Notes: generated by a model not told the origin, from the letters alone. 64,000 bases of DNA from Guyanagaster necrorhizus (GCF_019112545.1 NW_025064883.1:558001-622000); one strand, 5' to 3'. Counted from the first letter of the stretch, positions 11,774-24,538 are shown. Numbers and translations: made by a program.

Positions 11774-11935
11774 TTTCAAATCCGAGTTTGAACAAACCCA
11801 CAGCGCAACGAAATGAGCGAAAGGCGACGTAAATTGGACAAACACCTGTTACGTAAGGTCTCGATTTCACAAATTCCGGTCGTTTTCCGGACCGTCTCTT
11901 TTGTCAGAAATATTCCACCATGATAACAAGTTTAG
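11774..11935. promoter_or_regulatory. shared divergent promoter, zinc-finger gene/threonine aldolase
   Basis: The start codon of the small zinc-finger gene (11773, minus) and the first possible start of the threonine aldolase gene (11936, plus) are 162 bp apart. If the aldolase uses its second ATG at 11999 the shared region is 225 bp. No clear core promoter motif is visible. Confidence 0.4.
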
Positions 11936-13614
11936 ATGACTCAACGAACTCTTTCTTCTTTACGACTACGTCCACTCTTTTTCGTCCAGCCGCGCAAAAT
12001 GTCTTCTTCCTTAGATGGCGCCAGAGCAAAGGTTATCCAATCTGCCAAGGTCGAACTTTTGTCCAAGACTCAAGCTCTAGAGAATGATTATAAACGCAAG
12101 GAAATCGCTCGAAGCTTCATTTGTGAGTCGTTGTAATTGCAACAATGGAGCCCATACTGATGAGATAGTGAAGCGGATACCATTACTGGTTGGCCACCCT
12201 CTCAGTTATATCTCCTGGCAGCTTAAATGAAATAAAATGTCACAGTTCCCACCGCAGAGATGTATGCCTATGCCGTCAATGCGACTCTAGGTGACGACGT
12301 ATATTCGGAGCCTTCGACCACGCCAGTTATTTATCAGCCTACTTATCAGTATTCATCTTGACATCCCTCTCCTATTAGCGCCCTGGAAGCTCATATCGCC
12401 CAGCTGACCGGCAAGGAAGCTGGACTATTCATGCCATCAGGAACGGCATCGAACCAGATTGCGCTACGCACGCATTTGAAGCAACCTCCATACACAGTCT
12501 TGTGTGACCACCGTGGCCATATTCACAGGTATGCGTGTCGCATGAATCTCATCCGTAGCTAATTTTAATTATAGATATGAAGTCGGGGGAACACCCTTCC
12601 ACTCTGGTGCTGCCATGACCACTTTGATCCCCTCAAATGGTACAAATATCGCATGCCAGTCTGTGTGCGAACTAATTTTGCAACAGGTCATCATCTCACT
12701 TTGTCGGAGGTGGAAGACAATGTGATCTATGACACAGATGTCCACTTGTAAGTCCATACTCGTTTGTTTCCGCACTTTTTTTCGTTTATCCTCGGGCAGA
12801 GCTCCGACAGAGGTCATCTCGCTTGAGAACACTCTCAATGGAACTATATTCCCGCAGGACGAAATCATTGCTATCTCCGAGTTTGCCCGTTCGCACAATA
12901 TTAAGATGCATCTTGATGGTGCACGTCTCTGGCATGTTGCTATTGAGACTGGGTTATCTTTGAAGGAGTTGTGCGATGCCTTCGACACTGTCAGCCTCTG
13001 TTTCAGCAAAGGGCTAGGTAAGTTACTATATTATCCGAATTTTAGGTACTCATTGTCCTCTGTGTAAAGGCGCACCTATCGGTTCTTGCTTAGTCGGCCC
13101 AACAGAGTTCATAGCGAAGGCCCGTCGATTCAGAAAGCTTTTTGGGGGCGGTATGCGACAAACTGGTATTCTCGCTGCATCGGCTGCTTACGCTCTCAAC
13201 TACAATTTTCCGCTACTTGTCAATGTCCATGCACTTGCTCGCAAGGTCCAAAAAGGCCTTGAGGACGTCGGTGTGACCATTCTAAGCCCAGCTGAGACTT
13301 GTATGGTGCGTGTTTACTATACTGCGCCTCAGAGATTGGCTCTTATAGCTCCATTTCAGATTTTCTACGATGCTTCGAGCATTGGCGCAACGTATGATGA
13401 AATATTCGAGCGAGGGAGAAAGTTGCCAGAGCCCCTCATACTGGGGGGTTCCAGAGTTGTCATCCACATACAGACTTCCGAGGCTGCTGTGGACGATTTC
13501 TTGACCTTAATTCGGGACATCGCCGGGGAGAAAAAGAGAGCAGGATTTGTTAAGCCTGAAACAAATGGTCAGACTCATTTCAAGGAGGTTTATGTCAGAA
13601 GGGTCAGCCATTAG
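11936..13614 (+). CDS. GLY1: low-specificity L-threonine aldolase
   Basis: PLP enzyme that splits L-threonine (and allo-threonine) into glycine and acetaldehyde. Joined exons give SFISDTITVPTAEMYAYAVN, GDDVYSEPSTT, ALEAHIAQLTGKEAGLFMPS, GTASNQIALRTHL, LCDHRGHIHRYEVGG, EVISLENTLNGTIFPQDEI, HLDGARLWHVAIETG and FSKGLGAPIGS; the Lys in FSKG is the expected PLP-binding residue. Family length is about 370-400 residues and this fits. Two starts are possible: 11936 adds a basic, Ser/Leu-rich leader (RTLSSLRLRPLFF) that resembles a mitochondrial presequence, and 11999 gives MSSSLDGA. The intron between STT and ALEAH has no usable GT donor and looks like a GC-AG intron (12322-12378). Convergent with URB2, 57 bp between stops. 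Confidence 0.9.
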
Positions 13615-13671
13615 AAGAATACAACAATACAAATTAGATATATGTACGCTGTACAATGAAAACGGAGCCTC

Positions 13672-16600
13672 TTATCCTTTGCCGATATATCTTTGCTTTT
13701 CGTAGTCCTTCCACAATGCTTTCATCATTGCTTTTCCACCCGCATCAAGAGACGATAGCATGATTGCGTCTCGACTGTGTTCATTGATCATGTCACACAA
13801 GGCGAAAAGGCCAGGCTCTAATTCTTTCCGAAGACTTGCCGGGAAGACACAAAGAGGATCGCCGACAGCATTAATATGTGCCGCCAACACATAAGCAGCA
13901 TGCTTGGAAAACGGTCCCACCAAAGACTCCGCCTTTTGGACCTCTCGACTCGATGACTGGGCTTTGACTATGTTTTTGGTAGCCAAGGATTCCAAGAGTC
14001 GAGAAAGTGTCTTAGCTTCTTCGTTGCCCAGAGGTTGCTGGGGGGTTATCCAAGGTGGGAAGCTCTGTGCGACCATGGCGCTCTGCTTTGCCCCAAGCTG
14101 AGCGCGTGGTCTCCGCATGGTCATCAATAACTGTCGCAGAATGTAACTGAGATGGGGCAAGGTTTGGACGACAAGGTCGCGTCGGAAACGGACAAGGGCC
14201 CGAATGACTATGACGACATCATGGAAGGTGGCCGTCGAGGTGTTCTTATCTTGTTCTCGAGCACCAGACAGAAGCTTTGCTATAAGTGACCATATCGCGC
14301 TGACGTCAACTGGTCGTAGCGTCATTGGCTGTTCAAGATCGGTGAGGTTCATATAATAATGATACAGTCACCAGAATAGCCTACTCGGTCGCGGCATCGT
14401 TGAACTAGGAAGCGGAGTACCTGCTGGCGGATCAACGGGGACATTGAGATGAATACATCCCTACTCCCGAATGTCGTTATACAGAATGTCGTAAAGGTTT
14501 GAGCAATTGGGAAGGTAGCTTGTGTATCGGATATGTAAGAGACATTTCCATGCTGAGCAGAAACGAAAGTGACCAACTTGTTGGAATCTCTTGTAACAAT
14601 AACATGGATACGCCTACCATACACTGTAAGGATGCCATGGTGTGTTCGCCATCCAAAAGCGAATGAGAGATTGTCTTTGTTACAAGGGTAAATTCCCGAG
14701 CCGATAGTCCTCCATATATGTCGGCTAGAATGGCATCCATGCAGGCTTGACCTAATTGATAGTAAGTAAAGAAGCAAGTGCCCGTTATTCTCCATTTACC
14801 TTCGACGCCGATTGCTGGATATAGAACCACATAGGCTTCCGTTACTATATCCAAAAGCACGCTCCGGGCACCATCTGTGCTGTACAAGAATTCCTCTTTG
14901 AGGATCGCAAAAGCAGTTGTTATCGCATGATCATGAGTATGATTTTTATCGAGCTGACAGAACTTGAGGCACAACTGATGTCCGTACATCTGTGAATTGA
15001 CGCCTACAGGTTGATAGGGTATAAGAGCGATACGGCACCGGCAAACAATGGACGACATACCTTGGGGCGTTAGCCATCGTTGAAGGGATATAATGCAATG
15101 CCACCCTATCAACAGGCCACTGGCATGCGTTTTCAAGTCGTCTGCAGTTAGGTCGCTCGCTATCATAGCCATCATAGAAGGTTGAAGGAAGTTCTTGAAA
15201 TCTTTATGAATCTTACGCATGTCAGCCCTGAATTCATCTGAGAAACTAGCAGAGAGACATATCAGCAAAGGAAGCTCCACCCAAAAGCAAAATTCCAACC
15301 TGTCAGCTTGGTGCTCTCTGATCAAAAGCTGAAGCATTCGCTGGAAGCACTGTGAACGGACGTCTCGCTCAAGGAAAGAACTGAGCTGCAGCCTCAAATG
15401 AAAGCCGGACAATAGTTCCGCCGCGGCTGAGCGATGGCTCTTCTCTTCTTTCAAGAGCGAGCTAACAGCAAAAGGATAAGTTTCAATATCGATTGCAGCG
15501 TCTCTAACTTACGATAGATAAAACTCAGCAAGATCCAGCGTGGCAAGCGTCAATTCTTGCTTGGTTATGGCAGCTGTGCCAGATGTCATTAAATGTTCCA
15601 AGTAGGACGGAACATCTTCAAGCTACCTTCATGTGAGTCAATCGGTAGAAGAAATAAGTATCAAGCTAACCGGTCTGTCAATGACGCCAAGATGTGAGAA
15701 TACCCGCCTCGCAAAAGTGCGGAGCACTGATGCAGATTGGGAGATGTATTCCTGATCTTCGTTTGTCGAGCCACAGATCGACGTATCTGCGCATAATGCT
15801 TTCTTCGCAAAATTTAACCGTGACTGCCGAGAGAAATACTCAACTGGGAACGCCAGTAGAATACGGAACACAAGTATTATGTCACGGCGTGTTGTACTAT
15901 CATTTCGGACAGAGTCCTCCGGTCGCTGGTCATTAGTTCTTAGTATTGATGTCGCCTCATCAAAATACGCAAGGAATGCATCTAATTCCACCTGTATGAA
16001 TTACGTTGTCAACATGACAAATAAGCTACTCACTGCGTAAGCTCGGCAACTCCCAAACTTGAGCCGATGACAGGCAATGCTGGAGTACGGTGTTACCGTC
16101 CCTGACGATGACGCTAACAAGATTTCTCAATTGCTCATCGGATGCCAAATCACTAAGCCTCATTGAAAACACAACTTACTCACAAAGAGACTGCAGACTT
16201 ACTCTAGAATTGGAAGCCATTGGTCGATAAGAAGATGAAGCAGCGCAATCTGTGTACGGCTAGCATCTTGGGATATCGAGCCCTGTGCAACAAAGGCAAT
16301 CAATTTGTCCACTAAAGATGCGTGCTCCTCAATATCATGGCCGACAGAATCAAGCAGAGTTCTAAACTATAACAAGAGAAGATGAACGACAATAGACACA
16401 TACACAGAAAGAGACATACAATCTCAAAGTTCATAGTAGGATAAATAGGGTATCCATGTTCATCACTGCTTTCGTCCATTAACACCATGAGCTTCGTCAA
16501 CATTTTGCTTTCCCATGAATCTTCTGGGGTCAATGAGTGACAACGCTGAGCGCCCATGGAGTATTGCAGACGGAGAAGTGATGACACTCCCACCGATGAT

Positions 16601-18610
16601 CCCCACACCTCATGAGAGTGAGTACTAATTGTTTTGTTCAGAAATCTTACAGACTTGGATAGGACTGGACACAGTGACGCGCTCCGGAAAGCGTCAGCAG
16701 AGCGGTGCGTCTCTTCTCGAATTGAGGACGGTAACGATTGCTGCGATATCGCGGATAGAATAACAGTGGATATCCGACACGAGAGTGTCAGACAGAAAGC
16801 TGACACGTCCAAATCGTGGATGATGTCTTCGGAAGCAACCATAGGTGATTTCCCCTTCTTTACTTTTTTGATGTGCTCCGACAGGGTTTCTTGTGCAGCT
16901 GAGAACGCATCAGAGCACGAAGCAAGAGTTTCAAAGATTGAGCGAATAGTCGGTAGTATTTGAGTGGAAGTGAGGAAAGTCCGAATAGATATAACCAAGC
17001 GATCAAAATGAGCAGGATGAACAAGTGCAGACGCTTCCGTGGCGATCTGATAGGCCGACCTAACGTCGTCGAGGAGGGGCGTTATCTGGTCTCGTCCAAG
17101 CGCTGATAGTATGACGGAGATGTGAGTATTCAGGGTGCGAGTCTTGGAGTGATAATCCAATAGAGTTTCCAGTAACGAGAAGAAAGAGTCGACAGTGGAT
17201 GTCTGTGTGATGATAGATATCTAAGATAAAGAGAGGTTGGGACGAAATGATATACTCACCACTAATATTAGGGGTAAGATCCTGGGCAATGCCGCTTCTA
17301 GGATACTGTACTCTATGCGGGCGATCATAGTGAGCACATCAGCTACAAGCGAGACAATGTTCTGTTGTTCTTCTAAAAGTCGATCAGGTGGTGGCGCACA
17401 GTCAATGAGCTCCAGGCATACCTGCAGCGCTAGTGGTGCTGAGAACTGAAATGGCATTCTCGACGACCTTTGCGAAGACCCCTTCAAAATCTCGCTGACT
17501 GTTGGAGAACAGTGCTTCTTCATCGATGACCTTCAACAATCCCACCTGAGCCCTCCAAGCTCTGGCTTCTAGGCCACTGGCATCTAACAAAGGCTGAGAA
17601 GAAACGAAAAAGCACATCCCCGCCGCTCGAACTTCCTCTACCCCACCTGTCGACTGCCGCGATGATCCCTGTCCGAATAGTGCCCCGCGAAACCGTTTTG
17701 CGGTGGTTACGAACGAGCGAAATATGCGAGGAAGGTTGCCCAGAAGTGATGGTTTGTCTACGCCCTCCAGGACGTCGAAAAATGCAATTTCACCGTCAAC
17801 AGACTGCCGGAGGATATCGAGGCTGAAGAGGATTTCAACGCCAGCAGCATATATGTTCTCCCCAAGAATGGAGCTTGCGGCTTCTGGACTAGTGTATGCT
17901 ATCCAATCACAAAGGTACATTTGGGTAAATGTAGAATAAAGCTACGAGACTCTTTAATGAAGGACAGAGAGCAACGTGAAAGAAACTGACCTTCTTTTTC
18001 ATTGACGAATTATTGAGGGAGGACATGAATGAGTGAATTAACCACTGTCCAATCTGATCGTGATTCCTGTCCGATTGACAGCACTGTGCAGAAGACAAGA
18101 ATATTCCGAAGCACTCCAACAAATTTTCGGTGGTAAATTTATGTACTGCCAGCGGCCACAATATCGCCAGACAGTTGCATGTAAGGAGCATTAGGTGTCG
18201 CCGAACTTGGTTATCAACATCTGATAGGCCTCTGAGGAGGGAAACGACGACAGGTAGGACCGGGATACGATTCAAAAGCGGTAACAGCCATGTCCTTAAG
18301 GAGGCTTGCGGAGACGAGATGACATCGAGTAAGAGGCCCCAATAACGAACATCCACAGGAGCGCTGAGAAACGAAAAAGTCAGCACAACATGATGATCAT
18401 GCATACGAAATGCTCGCACGTCGTTTTTTCTTTAAGCAGTCTAATCAACACCCAATCCGCAATAACTTCCTCTTTTCTAGGGACATAGAAAGCTTTATTA
18501 TCCCATGCCTGCTTTGCAATCTCAATTTTCGGAGGTCCTTCAGGGAATGGAGGATCAGAGGAGCTCTTCAAGGCTCGCACAAAATCCTGAGACGAGTGAA
18601 AAGGCTCCAT
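13672..18610 (-). CDS. URB2: nucleolar pre-ribosome factor Urb2/Npa2
   Basis: A long gene of many exons, likely around 1,400 residues, mostly helical. The C-terminal exon holds the Urb2/Npa2 signature: LVGPFSKHAAYVLAAHI, LRKELEPGLFALCDMINEHS and LDAGGKAMMKALWKDYEKQR. Urb2 works with Urb1/Npa1 and Rsa3 in early 60S pre-ribosomes in the nucleolus. The N-terminus begins MEPFHSSQDFVRALKSS at 18610, followed by IEIAKQAWDNKAFYVPRKEE and DVRYWGLLLDVISSP. The middle is weakly conserved and intron positions there are uncertain. It is divergent from the RBR ligase gene (136 bp). Confidence 0.85.
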
Positions 18611-18746
18611 GACTGAGTGCTTGATCAAAACCTTGAACACGGAAATAATTTTTCTTCACCGGCCCGGAACTGCCAGTTGTGCCCTGTGCCAACTCTTTCA
18701 CTGACTTCATTACTACTTGCTCCATCTCTCTCGTCGTTTGAATAGC
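18611..18746. promoter_or_regulatory. shared divergent promoter URB2/RBR ligase
   Basis: Start codons at 18610 (minus) and 18747 (plus) leave 136 bp for both promoters. No recognisable core element stands out. Confidence 0.45.
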
Positions 18747-20311
18747 ATGAATCTCTCGGAATGTCAGTCACTCCAGAGAGAGGAATGGGAAGTCTTGGAG
18801 GTGTGCATACATCTCCTTCTTTAATGGCGTGTGTTTTAATACAATTCTCTAGTCCATCTATCCTGAATGCGTTTCCAGCGGCATATGCGATACTTCGGTA
18901 AAGCTTGAAATCCCTGTAGAGTTCAGTGAACCTCGTACCGTCTCTATCTCCAATGATGGTCTTTCGCAATCTCTTTCTCTGACTGTGTTACCGCCGCTTC
19001 TGCTGCATATTGACTTGCCTTTGGCCTACCCCCTCTACGATCCTCCACAATTGGTATCGATACACGCTACGCATCTTTGGATGCCCCGATTATCTAAGCT
19101 TCAAAGTACCCTGTCTCGGATGTGGCAACCTGGAGAAACTGTATTATACAACTGGGTTGAATTCATTCATGGCGGAGAGTTCTTGCACTCTGTAGATCTT
19201 ACATCCGACACGGATCCTACGGTCATTAAGTGCGCATTTCCTGCATTTCTGGTGATTCTTTCATTAACGACGCCGTAGCCTCCCTCATCCAGCACCTCAG
19301 CTTCTTTCGCCTTTGCTGGCTGCCTATGAAGTGTCCTCAAAATCTAACCGATTCGCACAAAATTCATACCCGTGTTCCATTTGTCTGACTTCCCATAAAG
19401 GCTCCAAGTGTTTGCAGCTAACATGCGGTCATGTCTTTTGCCGACCCTGTCTCGAAGATTTTTGGCAAATGTGTGTGAGAGAAGGAGAGGTTTCTAGAGT
19501 AGGCTGCCCTGATCCACGTTGTGTCAAGTTTGGCAGAGAAGCGAATGAGGAGGAAGTCGCACGTATTTTAACACCGGAAGAAATACAACGATGGCGTCGG
19601 TTGAAGGAAAAGTGCATGCTTGAAAAAGGTGAACTCATTTGCTCTACATGCGCTAAGTAATGCTAATTTATGCGCACGCAGACCCTACTATCATGCATTG
19701 CCCGATGACCTTTTGTCAGACGGCTGTCCCTAAACAAACTGCTAACGATGAGGAATCCGGCTGGGACCGCCTAAGAACATGTCCGTCATGTTTATGCTCG
19801 TTCTGTTCGATTTGCAAGCACGCATGGTAAGCAACATAGCTGTAACCAATGTAGGGATTAGCTGAACGAAGTAGGCACGGTCCTATATCGCCCTGCTTGG
19901 CCTCTGCGCCGAATGAAATCGTCAAAGAGTATCTTGCGCTGGCTGAAGGCTCGTCACGCCGTGAAGTACTTCTCAGGAAGTACGGGAGAGGCAATGTTCT
20001 CAAGCTCGTCAATGCATACCACGAAGACCAACTAAGTCGGCAATGGCTCGAATCAAGCACGATGGCATGCCCTGGATGTGAGGTGCACGTGGAGAAAGCC
20101 ATGGGTTGCAACCATGTAACGTCTCTCTCGGAGAGTGTAGTAGAAAGGCTCCTTTTTGACGATTATTTATTTCTAGATGACATGTGCTAGATGCCAGATG
20201 CACTTTTGTTACCGATGCGGCGCAAAGCTCAACGGATCGAACCCATATGTGCATTTCTCGACACCCGGTGCGCGATGCTACAACAAGCTGTTCGACTTTG
20301 AACAGGGATGA
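18747..20311 (+). CDS. ITT1: RWD-RING-IBR E3 ubiquitin ligase (RNF14/Itt1 type)
   Basis: The start MNLSECQSLQREEWEVLE joins across a 50-bp intron to SIYPECVSSGICDTSVKLEI, an RWD-domain opening, with PLAYPLYDPPQLVSI further on. RING1 follows: CSICLTSHKGSKCLQLTCGH, VFCRPCLEDFW, CPDPRC. The IBR is MHCPMTFCQ ... CPSCLCSFCSICKHAWHGP. RING2 is ACPGCEVHVEKAMGCNHMTC (Cys in GCNHMTC), ARCQMHFCYRCGAKL, then NPYVHFSTPGARCYNKLFDF. This RWD-RBR order is that of RNF14 and yeast Itt1, which ubiquitinate proteins linked to stalled ribosomes and translation termination. The frame stops at a TGA after FDFEQG, but the next frame reads DDEEWIHDLDGL then stop, which looks like the real C-terminus shifted by one base. 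Confidence 0.88.
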
Positions 20312-20821
20312 CGAGGAATGGATCCACGACCTAGATGGGTTATGAATGGAACGGAACTCGAGTATTGTAGAATAGACACTCCGGAGAGATGTCTCGGAAG
20401 CGGCCTCATGAGGAGAGACGGTCGTCATAGAATTTATTAAGTAGAGAAACTTTTGAGGCAGAATGCAGACACCGAAAGAGGCAACTTGAGGGCGGAATGA
20501 AAAGGCGGCAAAGACACCGGGTGACTATCTGAGACTTGCTCTGACCTTTAATTTTTTGACTATTTTTGATCTTGCATTGTTCCGGATATCGAGGATATAG
20601 GTCGAGTATATTCCTTAATATTCGTCTATATAACTCGTTTCCCAGCGTGCTCGGTCTGTCTTTTGCCCGGCTTTGGTGCATTTCCGTCAATAGTGGAATT
20701 TGCCAGCAACGGCAGCAGCAGACCCAGCATCGATACCACTTCCAGTGTCGCATACCCTCCTATCCAATACCCTCACCTTCCACGACGCCAGTTATTCCGT
20801 TTCTCTCTTTCTGCACTCGAC
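20312..20821. other. intergenic region, RBR-ligase 3' end and KH-gene promoter
   Basis: About 510 bp between two plus-strand genes. The last 160 bp are open in the frame of the KH protein but lack an ATG, so a longer product would need a non-ATG start or an upstream exon. Nothing else recognisable. Confidence 0.4.
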
Positions 20822-23800
20822 ATGGACGTCTATACAACTTCTTTCACTTATCCACGCCGGTCGCGACACATTCATTCCCCGTCTTCATCACTCGACTACG
20901 CGTCCGCCACAGAGCTCAGAGGCACACCAAGCGAGCCTTTTCCTACACCACACCTTCTCCAGCAGCATGTAAACACTTCTAGTATTCCTTCAGAGGCCGA
21001 CACTGAAGCCATCGCCAAGCTTGCCATGCTTGCCGGCACCTTGCATGGTTGTCATGTCTCTTATTTCTTGACCGACCAAGGTCGCGGTTGGAATTTCCAT
21101 GTTACCGGCTCCTACCAGCAGGTCATGATTACTCGTGGTATGATATTAAAAGAGTGTCCCGTCCAGGTGCGTTGCCTTTTTCTCTCTCTCTCTACCAGTA
21201 GCTGACGCTGTCCCAGCACCGCGCCGCAATCAAGGTTACACGTTCAGAGATCCTCGATTCTCCTTCTTCGAAGCCTGCACTCAAGCCGGAGGTCAGACGT
21301 CGACTGGACGACATCGCTTCGCAGACTCTAGCGCATATAGCCGTCGTTAACAGCCCTTTGTCGCTCTCAAGTCGCACCCCCCCAGACGGGATCAGTAGCA
21401 GCGCTGGTTGGTCCGGGCTCGAGACTGAACGTATATGCGAGCTTGTTGTGACAGGGCCTGGCGACTCCGTTGACTTGGCGAGGGTGCGGTTGATGGTCAT
21501 GCTAGACGAACTGGTGCGTTCTTGGCCCAATTTCCTGTGCTTCGAGCTTACATACCTCACAGAGTGGTCTTAAATCCGAAATGTGCGAGATTGACTACAA
21601 ACTCGCCTCCATCATCGCTGGCAAGAAGCGTGGTGTTCTTCAGTCTATCCAGGAAGAGACCGCCACAAACATCTATCTGCCTTCCCCGTTACAAGGTCTG
21701 GTAGGACCTGATATTTCCCTTTCCTCTGGCACGACGGGCAGTTCTCGTTCGAGTAGTGTAATCTGGATCACAGGCGAGTTTTTTGGCGTACAACGTGCGA
21801 GAGACATGTTGTATCAGGTGTCAGCTACGAAGGTACGATTGTCACACCGGAATCCATGTCCATCTTCTTACACCACGCAGAGCAAGTCAGTTATTTCAAG
21901 AGACACCGCTATTTTGCCACGCAAGCTGGACTGGATGGTGACAGACCGACCCGACGACCTCAAGTCTATAATGAGTGACAATGCTACGTTCATACAATTT
22001 CCCCCTCTCGGTAGCTCCACCAGCCTCATCACTGTCTTTGGGGACAGCCGCGTCAACATACAACGCACGATTCGCTCCATCATGCAACTCGTACGTCAGT
22101 CAATATTGGCTTCCTCTCACGCTCAATCTATTCGTAGGCTTGCAGCTATTACGTTGGATCTTTCTGGCTTTTGCCCGTACAATTTAATGCGCTCTTACCG
22201 CCCACGACACTGGGTGCTAGTCAAGTTTCTACACTGCTCAAACAAATTTCGATTACGACTGGTGCCGAAGTCGTTTTCAAGAGCATGTGCTTTGAGATGC
22301 ACGGTCTAGAGCATGAAGTGAGAGCTGCAGTCGGCATGGTCATGGAACTGGATCTCATCAAAGTACGGCTTCCAAGCATCAGTCCGGTCCTCGGTTTTAA
22401 TCCTTGTTACAGACTTTCCAGCATGAAATACGTTTTCAGATCGAGCTATCAAACGAGCATCGTGAATTCATTAGCGGGAAGAAGAACGGCAAAATAAACA
22501 AGATCATGCAGACGACTAATGTCAAAATCAAATTCGAGACGTTTAACGACCACAACTTCCTCATCGACATTTCTGGACCCGACAGTTCTGTTTTGCAGGG
22601 CCTCTCACTACTCCAAGAGGAACTTCCAGCCGAAATATCTTTCCATGTCCCAGAGGCCTATCACAAGCGCATCATTGGCGTCGGTGGGAGGAGCATCCAG
22701 CGCATCATGAAGAAGTATGGTGTATACGTCAAGTTCTCCAATGCGGAGGAGTTTGCTGCATTGGGTGGCTATAACGACAATGACGACAACGTTGTGGCCA
22801 GGACACCAGCAAAAAATGCCATTAATCTGGACAATCTCAAGCAATCAGTGATGGAGCTGGTCAGCCCTAAGGTAACGGCTACTTTATTTCTTGATAAACA
22901 ATTGACATATAATCATCCAGGATAAGGACTTCGTCAACGAGACGGTTGCCATACCTCGACGGTATCATCGTACGCTTCTGGGGGAGAAAAGTATTTTCAT
23001 TCGCGACATCGAAACGAAGACAAACTCTCACGTCCGATTCCCGGACAAGGAGACAGCATCCGACATTGTGACAATATTCGGACCTGAAAGCCAGGTTCAG
23101 ATTGCCGCTGCTATGCTTTTGGTACGGCTTACTACACGTTTTCACGTTTTCTACTGACAGCCCTCTCTAGGAACATGTCCCGTTCGAAGCCGATATGGCT
23201 GTGCCTTCGAGCTCTGAAATTCCCCGGATTTGTAACTCACCCGAATTTCTCACGTTCGCGGAAGGTATCAAGCGTGATTTGCAGGTGTCCATCGTACCAA
23301 ACCTCAAAACCGTCACCGCGAATGGGACCTCTACCTCCGATGCGTCTCCAGAGTACACATTCAAGTTCCGTTGCCAGCGAAGTAACAGTGACTTCCTCAT
23401 CACCGCTCGCGAGATGCTTGAGCAGTTCCTGGTTAACCACAACATCCATGTCTATCCTTCACCGACGTCTCACACACACAAACGTGGAGATTCATTTGCG
23501 GAAGCCTTCCCACATTTCGATAGCAAAGTTCTTTCTGCAGCGGCAAAGACTCGAGGTAAGCCTTTTTGTTAAATGTCGTAGACGTCACTCATCTCATCGT
23601 TTCAGTAGAGTCGGTAGACCTTGGACGTTCGGATCCTGTCCTTGGAGACCGGCGGTTACGTCTGGCTAATTCATCTCCTGATGTGAAAGCTCTCTTCAAC
23701 TCGCCGGCATACATCTACAATTTTGAAGAGCATGATGATACCCAAGGCGCATATGGCCCTGGCCCTACACTTGAGTATTGGTCACCGTTACCCCCCATTG

Positions 23801-24238
23801 TATGTCACTTGCAAGGTCGTACGGTCCAATGGTACTGACAGATGATAGGGATCTGGCATACCTTCTCGCACGCGCCATACTGAGGATGCTTTGAAACGAG
23901 GTTCGGACTCACTACTCGAAGCAAAATTGAAAGAACAGATATCTAAACCCCGCTCTCTGACGAATCGGGCCCAGTCCCTTGACTTGACCTATTCCCTCTC
24001 GCGAATCACGGAAACCTCCTCTGGTCTTCCGCCGGACTCGCCGACAACTTCAACGGGCGACAACGGTGGAAATTCGAGTCCAACATCAGCCACTGCCCCT
24101 TCCTTCCCTAGTGTGTACGGTCCACCTATGTCGTCACGTTCCGCCGTCATTGGTGTACCGCAGATGTCGGGCGGAGCGTATGAAGCTGATGATGTTGATG
24201 CCGAAGCTTCGCGGATGATGTCGAATCTGGGTTTATGA
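20822..24238 (+). CDS. multi-KH-domain RNA-binding protein
   Basis: Start chosen at the ATG giving MDVYTTSFTYP. Repeated KH-type segments follow: IDYKLASIIAGKKRGVLQSI, FQIELSNEHREFISGKKNGK then INKIMQTTNVKIKFE, VPEAYHKRIIGVGGRSIQRI then MKKYGVYVKFSN, and VAIPRRYHRTLLGEKSIFIR then DIETKTNSHVRFP. The IIGVGGRSIQRI copy has the full GXXG loop; GKKNGK is a near-match; others have lost it (IIAGKKRG, LLGEKSIF). The C-terminal 200 residues are Ser/Thr-rich and probably disordered. The architecture recalls vigilin/Bicaudal-C-like proteins and the uncharacterised yeast protein YLL032C; I would not name a specific role beyond mRNA binding. About ten introns. Convergent with VMA5. Confidence 0.82.
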
Positions 24239-24538
24239 TGGATGTTCTGTGAACTCTTCTTACCGGAAGACGGCGTCTGCATAAAAATCCGAAGATAAAC
24301 ATCGGACAATATATTTCTTGATTCTGCTTTGTTATCCTATATTTTTACCCTTCGTCTTCACCGATTACGATTCGGTTTGTATTTAAGTACCTACACTCAA
24401 ACACATTTACCATTTTCCCTATATCTCATCTCCAGTGTACAGTTTGCTTCCTACAATAGTGGGCTGGTCGTATCGTTATATTTTCACTAATAGAAATTTA
24501 ATGGTATGAATGTCAATGAAAAAGGTGGTATCAATGAA
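24239..24538. other. convergent 3' intergenic region
   Basis: Exactly 300 bp between the stop codons of the KH-protein gene (plus) and VMA5 (minus). AT-rich with stretches such as tatatttttacc and atattttcacta that could serve polyadenylation on either strand. No gene seen. Confidence 0.4.

Noticed and set aside
12349..12378. A 30-nt GT-AG intron in threonine aldolase
   Set aside because: It is too short for efficient splicing in fungi and would leave extra residues (PVIYQPTYH) in a strictly conserved stretch; the GC-AG alternative fits better.
20663..20821. N-terminal extension of the KH protein from 20663
   Set aside because: The frame is open but starts with TTG, not ATG; the first ATG is at 20822.
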